Origin: Futiania mangrovi
GTDB taxonomy: Bacteria; Pseudomonadota; Alphaproteobacteria; Futianiales; Futianiaceae
Direction: 5' to 3'
Assembly (NCBI RefSeq): GCF_024158125.1
Contig: NZ_JAMZFT010000001.1
Location: forward strand, 62,001-126,000
DNA: 64,000 nucleotides
Part shown: piece after piece, positions 44,180 to 54,358 of the stretch
How positions within the stretch are numbered: position 1 is the stretch's first letter
Layout: each line of letters starts with the position of its first letter
Position numbers and translations under genes: made by a program
The notes under the pieces: model-generated
What the model was told of the DNA's origin: nothing
What the model saw: only the letters and a program-made list of their open reading frames with translations
Databases searched by the model: none

Positions 44180-45018
44180 GGCTCGTCTATCTGGGTGACA
44201 TCGTGGGCCGCGCCGGGCGCGACGCGGTGGTGGAGCGCGCGGGCGAGATCCGCCGCAGGCTCGACGCCGACCTGCTGATCGTGAACGGGGAGAACGCCGC
44301 CGGCGGGTTCGGCATCACGCAGAAGATCTGCGAGGATCTCTACGCGGCCGGCGTCGACGTGATTTCGACCGGCAACCATGTCTGGGACCAGCGCGAACTG
44401 CTCGACTACATCGACAGCGATCCGCGGCTGATCCGCCCGATCAACTTCCCGGCCGGCACGCCGGGGCGGGGCGCGACCATGGTGGAGAGCGCGCGCGGCC
44501 ACCAGGTGCTGGTGATCAACGCCATGGGCCGCATCTTCATGGACCCGCTCGACGACCCCTTCGCCGGGGTCGAGGAGCAGCTGGCGCTTTGCCGTCTGCG
44601 CGAGAGCGTGGATGCCATCGTCGTCGACATCCATGCCGAGGCGTCGAGCGAGAAGATGGCGATGGGGCATTTCTGCGACGGGCGGGCGAGCTTCGTCGTC
44701 GGCAGCCATTCCCACGTACCGACGGCGGACGCGCAGATCCTGCCGGGCGGCACGGCCTACCAGACCGACGCGGGGATGTGCGGCGACTATGATTCCGTGA
44801 TCGGGATGGAGAAGACCGAGCCGCTCAACCGCTTTACGCGCAAGATCGCGCAAGGACGCTTCGCGCCCGCCATGGGCGAGGCGACGGTGTGCGGCGTGGC
44901 GGTCGAGACCGACCCCGCGACGGGGCTCGCGGTGCGCGTCGCGCCGATCCGCCTGGGCGGGCGGCTGGCGGAGACCTTCCCCGACTGGGCCGCGCAGGGC
45001 CGGGCGGCGGCGGAGTAG
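44176..45018 (+). CDS. YmdB family metallophosphoesterase (TIGR00282)
   Basis: This 280-residue protein is a TIGR00282/YmdB-type dinuclear metal phosphodiesterase. Metal ligands are visible in [14 protein letters not shown] near residue 5, [13 protein letters not shown] near residue 36, STGNHVWDQ near residue 63, [14 protein letters not shown] near residue 152 and [14 protein letters not shown] near residue 175. Bacillus YmdB hydrolyses cyclic nucleotides and affects biofilm genes; the role here is unproven. Its ATG overlaps the stop of the 5-FCL gene by four bases, so the two are coupled. Confidence 0.92.
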   Translation: MRLVYLGDIVGRAGRDAVVERAGEIRRRLDADLLIVNGENAAGGFGITQKICEDLYAAGVDVISTGNHVWDQRELLDYIDSDPRLIRPINFPAGTPGRGATMVESARGHQVLVINAMGRIFMDPLDDPFAGVEEQLALCRLRESVDAIVVDIHAEASSEKMAMGHFCDGRASFVVGSHSHVPTADAQILPGGTAYQTDAGMCGDYDSVIGMEKTEPLNRFTRKIAQGRFAPAMGEATVCGVAVETDPATGLAVRVAPIRLGGRLAETFPDWAAQGRAAAE

Positions 45019-45137
45019 GCGGGCGCGCTTTCGGCGGAAATGGACAAGCGCTGGCGGGATCGGCTAAAACCCCGCGCGCTGGAACGAGGACATCGCGGGC
45101 TTGCGGAACACGCGCCCGCGCGGCACGGAGAGCGAGC

Positions 45138-45887
45138 ATGGCTGGGCATTCGCAGTTCAAGAACATCATGTACCGGAAGGGTGCGCAGGACGCCAAGCGC
45201 GCCAAGGTGTTCGCCAAGCTGAGCCGCGAGATCACGGTCGCCGCGAAGCTCGGCGGCTCCGACCCGGCGATGAACCCGCGCCTGCGCCTTGCCGTGCAGA
45301 ACGCGCGTGCCGAGAACATGCCCAAGGACAATATCGAGCGGGCGGTCAAGAAGGCCGAGGGCGGCGATGCCGACACCTATGAGGCGATCCGCTACGAAGG
45401 GTACGGCCCCGGCGGCGTCGCGATCCTCGTCGAGGCGCTGACCGACAACCGTAACCGCACGGCGGGCAGCGTGCGCGCGGCCTTCTCCAAGAACGGCGGC
45501 GCGATGGGCGAGACGGGCTCGGTCTCCTTCATGTTCGACCGGGTGGGCGAGATCGGCTTCAAGAAGGATGCGGGCGACGCGGAAGCCGTGCTGGAGGCCG
45601 CGATCGAGGCGGGCGCCGACGACGTGGTGACGGACGATGCAGGCCACACCGTCGTCTGCGCGTTCGAGGCGATCGGCGAGGTGTCTTCCGCGCTCGAGGA
45701 GGCGCTGGGCGAGCCCGAGACCGTCAAGGTCGTCTGGAAGCCGCAGAACACGACGCCCGTCGACGCGGAGAAGGCCGAGACGCTGATGAAGCTGATCGGC
45801 ACGCTGGAAGACGACGACGACGTGCAAGCCGTCTTCTCGAACTTCGAGGTCGACGAGGAAACGCTGGCCAAGCTGACGGCGGCGTGA
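45138..45887 (+). CDS. YebC/PmpR family protein
   Basis: This 249-residue protein starts [20 protein letters not shown], the fixed YebC start, followed by [20 protein letters not shown] near residue 50 and [20 protein letters not shown] near residue 90. YebC proteins are known as DNA-binding regulators or, in recent work, as translation factors resolving polyproline stalls (TACO1-like). The gene lies upstream of ruvCAB, a common arrangement. Confidence 0.95.
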   Translation: MAGHSQFKNIMYRKGAQDAKRAKVFAKLSREITVAAKLGGSDPAMNPRLRLAVQNARAENMPKDNIERAVKKAEGGDADTYEAIRYEGYGPGGVAILVEALTDNRNRTAGSVRAAFSKNGGAMGETGSVSFMFDRVGEIGFKKDAGDAEAVLEAAIEAGADDVVTDDAGHTVVCAFEAIGEVSSALEEALGEPETVKVVWKPQNTTPVDAEKAETLMKLIGTLEDDDDVQAVFSNFEVDEETLAKLTAA

Positions 45888-45971
45888 GCGGCCGGTCTCC
45901 ATCGCCCCGCGTTCCCCTTTTCTTCCCGGCCTCGCTTTCGCGCGGAGGCGTTTCGCGCTAACGCTTGAGCC

Positions 45972-46481
45972 ATGGCGGCACAGGCGATTCGCATCCTCGG
46001 ACTCGATCCCGGACTCCGGCGGACCGGCTGGGGCGTCGTGGAGATCATGGGCTCGCGCCTGCGCCACGTCGCGAACGGGGTGGTGGGGTCCGACGGGACC
46101 GACGATCTCGCCCGGCGCCTGCTCGCCCTGCACGACGGACTGGGCGAGGTAATCGCGGGGTTTTCACCCGACGAGGCCGCGGTCGAGAAGACCTTCGTGA
46201 ACAAGGACCCGGTGGCCACGCTGAAGCTCGGCCAGGCGCGCGCGATCTCGCTGCTCGTCCCGGCGCGCGCAGGGCTTCGGGTTGCCGAATACGCGCCGAA
46301 TCTCGTCAAGAAATCCGTGGTCGGCGTCGGCCTCGCGGGGAAGGAGCAGGTGCAGCACATGGTCCGCCTGCTGCTGCCGGGCGTGACGCTCGAAGGCCCC
46401 GATTCGGCCGATGCGCTGGCAGTCGCGATCTGCCACGCCCATCACCGCGGCCAGCGCACGCTTGCGGAGGCGGTGCGATGA
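45972..46481 (+). CDS. ruvC: Holliday junction resolvase RuvC
   Basis: RuvC cuts Holliday junctions symmetrically during recombination. This 169-residue protein has the first catalytic Asp in [19 protein letters not shown], Glu in [12 protein letters not shown] near residue 72 and the C-terminal Asp pair in [18 protein letters not shown] near residue 145. Its stop overlaps the ruvA start (ATGA). Confidence 0.96.
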   Translation: MAAQAIRILGLDPGLRRTGWGVVEIMGSRLRHVANGVVGSDGTDDLARRLLALHDGLGEVIAGFSPDEAAVEKTFVNKDPVATLKLGQARAISLLVPARAGLRVAEYAPNLVKKSVVGVGLAGKEQVQHMVRLLLPGVTLEGPDSADALAVAICHAHHRGQRTLAEAVR

Positions 46482-47113
46482 TCGGCCTGCTGCGCGGCGC
46501 GATCGAGGCGGTGGACGGCGACAGCGTGCTGATCGACGTGAACGGCGTCGGCTATATCGTCCATGTCTCGGCCCGCACGCTGCAGGCGCTGCCGCGCACC
46601 GGCGCGCCGGCCACGCTTTTCGTCGAGACGCAGGTGCGCGAGGACGCGATCACGCTCTACGGTTTTGCGACGCAAGCGGAGAAGGCGTGGTTCCGCAAGC
46701 TGACGAGCGTTCAGGGCGTGGGCGCACGGGTCGCGCTTGCGGTTCTGGGCACGCTCAGGCCGGACGAGCTGACGGCGGCCATCGCGCTGCAGGACAAGAC
46801 GGCGGTCGTGCGCGCGCCAGGCGTCGGGCCGAAGCTCGCCCAGCGGATCGTCAACGAGCTGAAGGACAAGGCGCTGCCGGAAAGCCTCGCCGCGCTGACG
46901 CGGGCTCCCGTGCCGGAGGGGGCGGGCGCACCCGCCCCGAACGCGGGCGACCTCGACACGGAGGAGACGGCGCGCCGCGATGCGATGTCCGCGCTGGTCA
47001 ATCTCGGATACGCGCTGGCCGACGCGAACCGCGCGGTGCTGGCCGCCTGGGGCACGGGCGCGCGGGAGGTTGACGGGCTGATCCGCGGCGCGCTGAAGGA
47101 GCTGGCGCGATGA
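46478..47113 (+). CDS. ruvA: Holliday junction branch migration protein RuvA
   Basis: RuvA binds four-way junctions and recruits the RuvB motor. This 211-residue protein begins [20 protein letters not shown]. It contains the helix-hairpin-helix region [20 protein letters not shown] near residue 72 and [19 protein letters not shown] near residue 108. A flexible linker and a small C-terminal domain ([19 protein letters not shown]) follow. The stop overlaps the ruvB start by four bases. Confidence 0.96.
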   Translation: MIGLLRGAIEAVDGDSVLIDVNGVGYIVHVSARTLQALPRTGAPATLFVETQVREDAITLYGFATQAEKAWFRKLTSVQGVGARVALAVLGTLRPDELTAAIALQDKTAVVRAPGVGPKLAQRIVNELKDKALPESLAALTRAPVPEGAGAPAPNAGDLDTEETARRDAMSALVNLGYALADANRAVLAAWGTGAREVDGLIRGALKELAR

Positions 47114-48144
47114 GCGGGCGTCTCGTGCACCCCGACGCGCAGGGCGAGGACATAGGCGAGGGGAGCCTGCGCCCCCTCTCGCTTGACGACTTCACCGGCC
47201 AGAAGAAGGCGAGGGAGAACCTGCGCATCTTCATCGAGGCGGCGCGCACGCGCGGCGACGCGCTTGACCATGTGCTGCTGTCTGGGCCGCCGGGCCTCGG
47301 CAAGACGACGCTGGCGCAGATCGTGGCGCGGGAGCTTGGCGTGAATTTCCGCGCGACCGCCGGCCCGGTAATTGCCAAGGCGGGCGACCTCGCCGCCATC
47401 CTGACCAACCTCGAGGCGCGCGATGTCCTGTTCATCGACGAGATCCACCGGCTGAACCCGGCGGTCGAGGAAATCCTCTACCCGGCGATGGAGGATTTCG
47501 TGCTCGACCTCGTGATAGGGGAGGGGCCCGCGGCGCGCACCGTGCGCATCGACCTGCAGCCGTTCACGCTGGTGGGCGCGACTACGCGCTCCGGCCTCAT
47601 CTCGACGCCCTTGCGCGACCGGTTCGGCATCCCGGTCCGGCTCGACTACTACACCGACGAGGAACTGCTCTCCATCGTGCGGCGCGGTGCGCGGCTTCTG
47701 GGCGCGGAGATGGCGGAGGACGGCGCGGCCGAGATCGCGCGGCGCGCGCGCGGCACCCCGCGGATCGCGGGCCGCCTGCTGCGCCGCGTACGCGATATCG
47801 CGGCGGTCCAGGGCTCGGGCGTCATCGACCGCGGTGTGGCCGACCGCGCGCTGAACCGGCTGGAGGTGGACGCGCGCGGGCTCGACGCGCTCGACCGGCG
47901 CTATCTGAACACGCTCGCCAACGGGTTCGGCGGCGGGCCGGTGGGCGTGGAGACCATCGCCGCCGCCCTGTCGGAGGCACGCGACGCGCTTGAGGAGGTG
48001 ATCGAGCCCTTCCTGATCCAGCAGGGACTGCTGCAGCGCACGCCGCGCGGGCGGATGCTCACCGGCAATGCGTGGGAGCACCTGGGCCTGCCGCGTCCCG
48101 AGGGCAGCGCATCGCCCGCAACCGATCTCTTCGGGAAGGGCTGA
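47110..48144 (+). CDS. ruvB: Holliday junction branch migration helicase RuvB
   Basis: RuvB is the hexameric AAA+ motor that drives branch migration. This 344-residue protein has [20 protein letters not shown] near residue 18, Walker [15 protein letters not shown] near residue 57, Walker [14 protein letters not shown] near residue 107 and [20 protein letters not shown] near residue 155. A winged-helix C terminus has [18 protein letters not shown]. Its TGA shares one base with the ybgC start. Confidence 0.97.
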   Translation: MSGRLVHPDAQGEDIGEGSLRPLSLDDFTGQKKARENLRIFIEAARTRGDALDHVLLSGPPGLGKTTLAQIVARELGVNFRATAGPVIAKAGDLAAILTNLEARDVLFIDEIHRLNPAVEEILYPAMEDFVLDLVIGEGPAARTVRIDLQPFTLVGATTRSGLISTPLRDRFGIPVRLDYYTDEELLSIVRRGARLLGAEMAEDGAAEIARRARGTPRIAGRLLRRVRDIAAVQGSGVIDRGVADRALNRLEVDARGLDALDRRYLNTLANGFGGGPVGVETIAAALSEARDALEEVIEPFLIQQGLLQRTPRGRMLTGNAWEHLGLPRPEGSASPATDLFGKG

Positions 48145-48608
48145 TGGGCGGGCGGCATCCGGAAACAGGCGTGTTCGAGGGCAGCGTGCACCGCCTGCCG
48201 GTGCGTGTCTATTACGAGGACACCGACACCGCGGGCATCGTCTATTACGCGAACTGGCTGCGCTTCCTCGAGCGTGGCCGGACGGAATACATCCGCGCGC
48301 TGGGCGTCCGTCAAAGCGACTTGTTGACCGGCGACGACTGGCGCGCCTTCGCGGTGCGCCGGGTCGAGGTGGACTATCTGGTTCCCGCCCGGCTCGACGA
48401 TGCGCTCGTCGTGGAGACCTGGGTGGAGGAGGCGCGCGGGGCGAGCCTCGTCATGGGGCAGCAGGTCACGCGCGACGGGCGCACGCTGATCGGGGCGCGG
48501 GTGCGCGTCGCCTGCATCGATGCGGCGGGCAAGCCGCGGCGGATCGATCCGGAGGTGCGCGCGGCGCTTGTCGCGCAGGGCGGTTCGGCACCGGGTCCGG
48601 GTGAATGA
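48144..48608 (+). CDS. ybgC: Tol-Pal-associated acyl-CoA thioesterase YbgC
   Basis: This 154-residue hotdog-fold protein carries the catalytic pattern VYYEDTDTAGIVYYANWLRF with the essential Asp, followed by LERGRTEYIRALG. YbgC proteins hydrolyse acyl-CoA and are linked to the Tol-Pal system by gene order. The gene is coupled to ruvB through a one-base TGATG overlap and stands 124 bases before tolQ. Confidence 0.93.
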   Translation: MGGRHPETGVFEGSVHRLPVRVYYEDTDTAGIVYYANWLRFLERGRTEYIRALGVRQSDLLTGDDWRAFAVRRVEVDYLVPARLDDALVVETWVEEARGASLVMGQQVTRDGRTLIGARVRVACIDAAGKPRRIDPEVRAALVAQGGSAPGPGE

Positions 48609-48613
48609 AACGC

Positions 48614-48633
48614 CCAAATTTGGACCAAATGGT
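48614..48633. promoter_or_regulatory. Overlapping palindromes upstream of tolQ
   Basis: The perfect palindrome CCAAATTTGG (48614-48623) overlaps a TTTGG-A-CCAAA inverted repeat (48619-48629) and a near-palindrome ending 48633. This AT-rich cluster lies in the 124-base ybgC-tolQ gap and may be an operator for the tol operon. No known regulator is implied by the sequence. Confidence 0.3.
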
Positions 48634-48732
48634 CGGGCCCTCTGCCCACGTCGCGGCGGGGGCGTGAGTCGCTGCGGCGCGCCGGGGCCGAAGGGACCGT
48701 AACAGAGGCCTGAGAAGGGGAATGAGGGACTG

Positions 48733-49436
<704 letters not shown>

Positions 49437-49437
<1 letters not shown>

Positions 49438-49913
49438 TGGGTGCGAGCCTCGGAACGGGCGCGGGCGGCAATGGTCCGCGCAAGCTCTTCGGCGGCGGCC
49501 GGCGGCGGATGTCCTACCGCCCCATGGCGGAGATCAACGTCACGCCCTTCGTCGACGTCATGCTGGTTCTGCTCATCGTGTTCATGGTGGCGGCCCCGCT
49601 GCTGACGGTGGGCGTGCCCGTGGAGTTGCCGAAGACGCAGGCGCGCGCGCTTCCCTTCGACCAGGAGGAGCCGCTGACCATCACGGTCGATGCGGACGGC
49701 CGGGTGTTCATCCAGGAGACCGAAGTGCCGCTCGACGGCCTTGTCGCAAAGATCGCGGCGATCCGTGCCGCGCGCGACAATGACCGCCTCTACATCAAGG
49801 CGGACCGCGACGTCGACTACGGCAAGGTGATGGTGGTCATGGGCCGACTGAACTCCGGTGGCTTCACGAAGATCGGCCTGGTGACCGAGCCGGAGCCCGA
49901 GGCCGGGCGCTGA
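49437..49913 (+). CDS. tolR: Tol-Pal protein TolR
   Basis: TolR is the single-helix, peptidoglycan-facing partner of TolQ. This 158-residue protein has MAEINVTPFVDVMLVLLIVF as its membrane helix, with the proton-binding Asp in FVDVML. A periplasmic domain includes ITVDADGRVFIQETEVPLDG and LYIKADRDVDYGKVMVVMGR. Its ATG overlaps the tolQ TGA by one base. Confidence 0.96.
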
Positions 49914-49946
49914 GCCCCGAGTAGGTGAGGGAGGAACCGTTCCCGC

Positions 49947-51086
49947 ATGCGCCGTTCGATTGCCCTGTCGCTTGGTCTGCACGCCGCCGTCGCCACGGCC
50001 GCGGTCGTGACCTGGCCGCATGCGGCGCGCACGCCGATGGTGGATGCGGGCGCGATCGGCGTCGAGGTGGTGCTGCCGGGCGCGGCGGAACTCCAGGGGC
50101 CGGCGCAGATGGAGGAGGTGACGGCGCCCGCCGCCGAGGCGACCGCCGATCCGATTGCCGACGCGATCGCCAGCCTGCCGCCCGAGCAGGCCGTGCAGCC
50201 CGACACGCCTCCCGCCCCGCCGCCTCCGCCGCAGACGCCCGCCGCAGAGGCGCCCCCGCCCCAGGAGCCCGCGCCAGATCCCGACGCCGCCACACTGGTG
50301 CCGGCCCTGACGGAGGCGCCGCCGGTCAAGGCGGCGGAGCCCGCGCCGGAACAGGTGCCGCCGCCCCCGCCGCGCCCGGCCGAGACGGTGCAGGCGGCCG
50401 AGCCTGTGCCGGAAACCGCGAAGGCCGAACCGGTCGAGGCACCCGACCCCGCGCCCGAACCCGTCAAGGAACCGGTGAAGGAGCCCGAGACGGCGAAGGC
50501 GGAACCCGTGCCGGCGGAACCGCAAAAGGCCGAAACGGTCGAGCCGGAACCGAAGGCCGAGCCGAAAACCGAAATCGCCGCCGCGCCTGTACCCAAGCGC
50601 AAGCCGACGCCGCCGCCTGCGCCGAAGCAGGAGAGGGCCGAGGCCCCGAAGCCGAAGACGCCCGCGCCCACCGCGACGTCCTTCCTTGATCGGGTTGCCG
50701 CGGCGGTGGACAATGCGCGGACGGCGCCTCCTGCCGCGGCACGCAGCGCCGGGCAGGCGCGCGCCGGGATCGGGTCCGGGCTGACGGATACGGAGCGTGA
50801 CCGTCTGCGCCGCCAGGTGTCCCGTTGCTGGCGCGAGCCCGTGGGCGCGCCGCGGCCGGAGGAGCTGGTCGTGACCCTGTCGGTCGAGCTGACCCGGGAT
50901 GGCAAGGTTTCGGGCCGGCCGCGCGCCATCGAGGTGCGGCGCGACGACAGCCATTACCGTGCCGCCATCGATGCGGCTGTGCGGGCGGTGCTGCGCTGCC
51001 AGCCCTACGACATGCCCGCGGACAAGTACGACAGCTGGCGGACCGTCGAGCTTGTCTTCGACCCCGCCGATCCGTCATTCCGATAG
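49947..51086 (+). CDS. tolA: Cell envelope protein TolA
   Basis: TolA spans from the inner membrane to Pal in the outer membrane. This 379-residue protein has an N-terminal anchor (residues 4-24), then a low-complexity proline-, alanine- and glutamate-rich linker over about residues 50-240 with repeated KAEPV and PEPAK-type words. The C-terminal domain begins near [20 protein letters not shown] and has two cysteines, at about residues 292 and 351, as a likely disulfide. The linker composition is high in proline compared with the alanine/lysine type of E. coli. Identity rests on gene order plus architecture. Confidence 0.88.
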   Translation: MRRSIALSLGLHAAVATAAVVTWPHAARTPMVDAGAIGVEVVLPGAAELQGPAQMEEVTAPAAEATADPIADAIASLPPEQAVQPDTPPAPPPPPQTPAAEAPPPQEPAPDPDAATLVPALTEAPPVKAAEPAPEQVPPPPPRPAETVQAAEPVPETAKAEPVEAPDPAPEPVKEPVKEPETAKAEPVPAEPQKAETVEPEPKAEPKTEIAAAPVPKRKPTPPPAPKQERAEAPKPKTPAPTATSFLDRVAAAVDNARTAPPAAARSAGQARAGIGSGLTDTERDRLRRQVSRCWREPVGAPRPEELVVTLSVELTRDGKVSGRPRAIEVRRDDSHYRAAIDAAVRAVLRCQPYDMPADKYDSWRTVELVFDPADPSFR

Positions 51087-51135
51087 GAGGGCGCCGATCT
51101 TGCCCGCGTGCCCCATGAGAAGGAGGCCAAGCCCC

Positions 51136-52527
51136 GTGACCCGACCCACCGAGAAGGCGATTTTCCCGCTGTGTGCCCGGTCCGTGCGTGCCGCCCGTCT
51201 GCAGATGGCGGCGGCTCTCATGGCGGTCGCGGCAGCCCTTGTCCTGACAATCCCCGGCAGCCCTGCCCACGCTCAGGCACCCTTGCGGATCGAGATCACC
51301 GAGGGCGTGGCCGAGCCGCTGAAGATCGCCATCGTCGATTTCCGCGGTGCAGGCGATCCGCGCGCGGCGGAGTTCGGCCGCGACGTGGCGAACGTCGTCT
51401 CCGCGGACCTGGAAAGCTCGGGCCTGTTCGCGCCCGTCGATCCGGCGGCCTTCATCCAGGCCGACGTGGGCTTCGACCAGGTTCCCCGCTTCGCCGACTG
51501 GCGCGTGATCGACGCACAGGCGCTCGTCGTCGGCCGGTCTGTGGTCGAGCCGGACGGCAGGCTGCGCGTCGACTTCCGCCTCTGGGACGTGTTCGGCGAG
51601 GAGCAGATGGTCGCGCTGCAGTTCTACACGCGCCCCGAAAACTGGCGCCGCATCGCGCACCTGGTCGCCGACGCGATCTACGAACAGCTGACCGGCGAGA
51701 AGGGCTATTTCGACACGCGCATCGTCTATGTCGCTGAGACGGGCCCGAAGAACGCCCGCGTGAAGCGGCTCGCCATGATGGACCGGGACGGCGCGAACCA
51801 CCGGTTCCTCACGGGCGGGGAGAGCCTCGTGCTGACGCCGCGCTTCAGCCCGACGACGCAGGAGATCACCTATCTCTCGTACCGCGACGGGCGCCCGCTG
51901 GTTTACCTCTTCAACATCGAGACCGGCCGGCAGGAGGTGCTGGGGAATTTCCCCGGCATGTCCTTCGCCCCCGCCTTTTCGCCCGACGGCGACGGCGTTG
52001 TGATGAGCCTCGCGCGCGACGGCAATTCCGACATCTATCTGATGGACCTGCGCACGCGCGCGCAACGCCGCCTGACGAACCATCCCGCCATCGATACGTC
52101 GCCGTCGTTCTCGCCGGATGGCCGCAGGGTCGTCTTCAACTCCGACCGGGGCGGGTCGCAGCAGCTCTACGTGATGAACGCCGACGGCTCGGATCCGCAG
52201 CGGATCAGCTTCGGGGAGGGGCGCTACGCGACGCCCGTGTGGAGCCCGCGCGGCGACCTGATCGCCTTCACGCGGATCGCCGGCGGGCGATTCGGCATCG
52301 GCGTGATGCGGCCGGACGGATCGGGAGAGCGCATCCTGACGGAGAGCTTCCTCGACGAGGCGCCAACCTGGGCGCCGAACGGGCGCGTGCTCATGTTCTT
52401 CCGCCAGACCCCGGGGGAACGCGGTGCGACGCGGCTCTATTCCGTTGATCTGACAGGGCGAAACCTGCGGCTTGTGCCGACGCCGCAGGACGCATCCGAC
52501 CCGGCGTGGTCGCCGCTGTTGCGGTGA
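51136..52527 (+). CDS. tolB: Tol-Pal periplasmic protein TolB
   Basis: TolB is a periplasmic beta-propeller that exchanges between Pal and TolA. This 463-residue protein has a long signal region ending GSPAHAQA near residue 47. An N-terminal domain with [20 protein letters not shown] follows, and then propeller blades from about residue 225, including [40 protein letters not shown] and [20 protein letters not shown]. The GTG at 51136 has a near-perfect AGGAGG 9 bases upstream, which decides the start over ATG 51115. Confidence 0.95.
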   Translation: MTRPTEKAIFPLCARSVRAARLQMAAALMAVAAALVLTIPGSPAHAQAPLRIEITEGVAEPLKIAIVDFRGAGDPRAAEFGRDVANVVSADLESSGLFAPVDPAAFIQADVGFDQVPRFADWRVIDAQALVVGRSVVEPDGRLRVDFRLWDVFGEEQMVALQFYTRPENWRRIAHLVADAIYEQLTGEKGYFDTRIVYVAETGPKNARVKRLAMMDRDGANHRFLTGGESLVLTPRFSPTTQEITYLSYRDGRPLVYLFNIETGRQEVLGNFPGMSFAPAFSPDGDGVVMSLARDGNSDIYLMDLRTRAQRRLTNHPAIDTSPSFSPDGRRVVFNSDRGGSQQLYVMNADGSDPQRISFGEGRYATPVWSPRGDLIAFTRIAGGRFGIGVMRPDGSGERILTESFLDEAPTWAPNGRVLMFFRQTPGERGATRLYSVDLTGRNLRLVPTPQDASDPAWSPLLR

Positions 52528-52710
52528 GGCGCCTCGACGGGGAGGTCCAAGGGGTCTTGCAAATCAGTTGCCTTTGGCGCAGTTCTCCCCCCGGAGTATC
52601 AGGGGGCAGTCTGAACCGGTTCCGCCCGCGGCGTCTAGCGCCGGGTCCGCGCGCGGAACAGCACATGGAACACCCGGACACGACCGTTGGCCGGACATAT
52701 GGAGGTTGAG

Positions 52711-53238
52711 ATGGGCCTATCCGCCGCACCGAAGCTTGCACTTCTCGTTTCGCTGATGATGGGCCTCGCGGCCTGTTCGTCGACTGACAGCGCCGCCCCG
52801 GTCGCCACCGGGGCAGGTGCCGGCGGCACCGGGGTGTCGACGGGCCGCGTGCAGGCCGGGCCTGCGCCGGGCACGGTCGAGGAATTCCAGGTCGAGGTTG
52901 GCGACCGCGTCTTCTTCGGCACCGACGAATATGCCCTGTCGCCGGACGCTCAGAACACGTTGCGCGCGCAGGCGGCGTGGCTGATGCAGTACCCGCAGGC
53001 CGCCATCGTGATCGAGGGCCACGCCGACGAGCGCGGCACGCGCGAATACAACCTTGCGCTCGGCGACCGCCGTGCGTCCTCGGTGCGCAACTATCTCGTC
53101 GCGCTGGGCGTGCCGGGCGACCGCATCCGCACGGTCAGCTACGGCAAGGAACGGCCGGTTGCGCTCTGCTCCAACGAATCGTGCTGGAGCGAGAACCGCC
53201 GTGCGGTGACCGTGGTCACCGGCGTTCCGAGCGCCTGA
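52711..53238 (+). CDS. pal: Peptidoglycan-associated lipoprotein Pal
   Basis: Pal is the outer-membrane lipoprotein that binds peptidoglycan and the Tol complex. This 175-residue protein has a lipobox LAAC, acylated Cys near residue 21, a glycine/alanine linker and an OmpA domain with DRVFFGTDEYALSPDAQ, VIEGHADERGTREYNLALGD and [14 protein letters not shown] lies 5 bases before ATG 52711. The gap after tolB is 183 bases, so pal may also have its own promoter. Confidence 0.95.
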   Translation: MGLSAAPKLALLVSLMMGLAACSSTDSAAPVATGAGAGGTGVSTGRVQAGPAPGTVEEFQVEVGDRVFFGTDEYALSPDAQNTLRAQAAWLMQYPQAAIVIEGHADERGTREYNLALGDRRASSVRNYLVALGVPGDRIRTVSYGKERPVALCSNESCWSENRRAVTVVTGVPSA

Positions 53239-53244
53239 GGCAGG

Positions 53245-53267
53245 AGCGCCGGCGCACGGCCGGCGCT
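53245..53267 (+). terminator. Hairpin terminator after pal
   Basis: An 8-bp stem AGCGCCGG / CCGGCGCT with seven-base loop is followed by TTT only. It lies 7 bases after the pal stop and may reduce read-through into cpoB. Confidence 0.55.
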
Positions 53268-53340
53268 TTGCGGCCTCATTCTCGCCGCTCCCGCGGGCGA
53301 GGGATGAGGGCGTGATGCCATCTGCGATGGGAGGCGAGGC

Positions 53341-54333
53341 ATGATCGCGCGCAAGGGACTATCCGCAATGCTCGCCGGCGTCCTGCTGCTCGCGGCGGGC
53401 AGCGGGGCCGCGCTGGCGCAGGCCGGCGACCCCGCCTTGCAGAATCGTCTGGATCAGCTGGAGCGCCAGGTGATCAGCCTCCAGCGCGACTTCTACTCCA
53501 GCGCGGGCCGTGCGCAGACGCCGTCGGCGGGGGGCGGGGCACCGCTCGATGCTTCGGCGACGGTCCGGCTCGATCAGCTGGAGACGGAACTGCGCCGGCT
53601 GACAGGCCAGATCGAGGAGTTGCGCTTCGCGATCCGGCAGAACGAGGACCGGCTGACCCGCTTCGTCGAGGATGCGGAGTTCCGCCTGCGCGCGCTCGAG
53701 GGCGACGGACCGGCGACCGGCGAGGCCGGGGGCACTGCCGGTCCGGGTGCCGCGGCTTCCGCCGGGGCTGCTGGCGCGGCAGGCGCTGCAGGTGCGGCCG
53801 TCGCGAACGGCGGCCGCGCGGCGCTTCCCTCTTCCGGCCAGTCGCCGCAGCGGGTGCTCGGCACCGTGAGCCCCGACCGAATCCCGCCCGCGCCGCGCGA
53901 GGTGCCCGATGCCGGAGGCCAGCAGACGGCCGCACTCGCTCCCACGGGCGATGCGCGCGCCGATTACGAGCGGGCGTTCGCGCTGCTCCAGCGCAAGGAT
54001 TTCGAGGCGGCGGAAGGGGCGTTCATGCAGTTTCTCGGTGCCTATGGCGACCATGGGCTTGCCGGGAACGCCCAGTACTGGCTGGGCGAGACACATTACG
54101 TCCGCGGCGCCTACGAGGACGCGGCGGCGGCTTTCCTCGACGGGTTCCGCAAGTATCCCGCCAGCCCCAAGGCCCCCGACAGCCTCCTGAAGCTCGGCAT
54201 GACGCTTGCCGCGCTGAACCAGCCGCAGGAGGCCTGCCTGACCTTCGACGAGGTAGCCACGCGCTATCCGGACGCCAGCGCGGCGATCAAGCGGCGCACC
54301 GCGATCGAGAAGGCGCGTAACGGCTGCCGCTGA
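53341..54333 (+). CDS. cpoB: Cell division coordinator CpoB (YbgF)
   Basis: CpoB couples outer-membrane constriction to peptidoglycan synthesis through the Tol system. This 330-residue protein has a signal peptide ending ALAQA near residue 27. A coiled coil with LQNRLDQLERQVISLQRDFY and a second with RLDQLETELRRLTGQIEEL come next, followed by an alanine/glycine-rich linker and then three C-terminal TPRs including YERAFALLQRKDFEAAEGAF. The order tolQRAB-pal-cpoB is conserved. Confidence 0.93.
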   Translation: MIARKGLSAMLAGVLLLAAGSGAALAQAGDPALQNRLDQLERQVISLQRDFYSSAGRAQTPSAGGGAPLDASATVRLDQLETELRRLTGQIEELRFAIRQNEDRLTRFVEDAEFRLRALEGDGPATGEAGGTAGPGAAASAGAAGAAGAAGAAVANGGRAALPSSGQSPQRVLGTVSPDRIPPAPREVPDAGGQQTAALAPTGDARADYERAFALLQRKDFEAAEGAFMQFLGAYGDHGLAGNAQYWLGETHYVRGAYEDAAAAFLDGFRKYPASPKAPDSLLKLGMTLAALNQPQEACLTFDEVATRYPDASAAIKRRTAIEKARNGCR

Positions 54334-54358
54334 GCGATCCTTGCGGAAGGGGCGCGCC

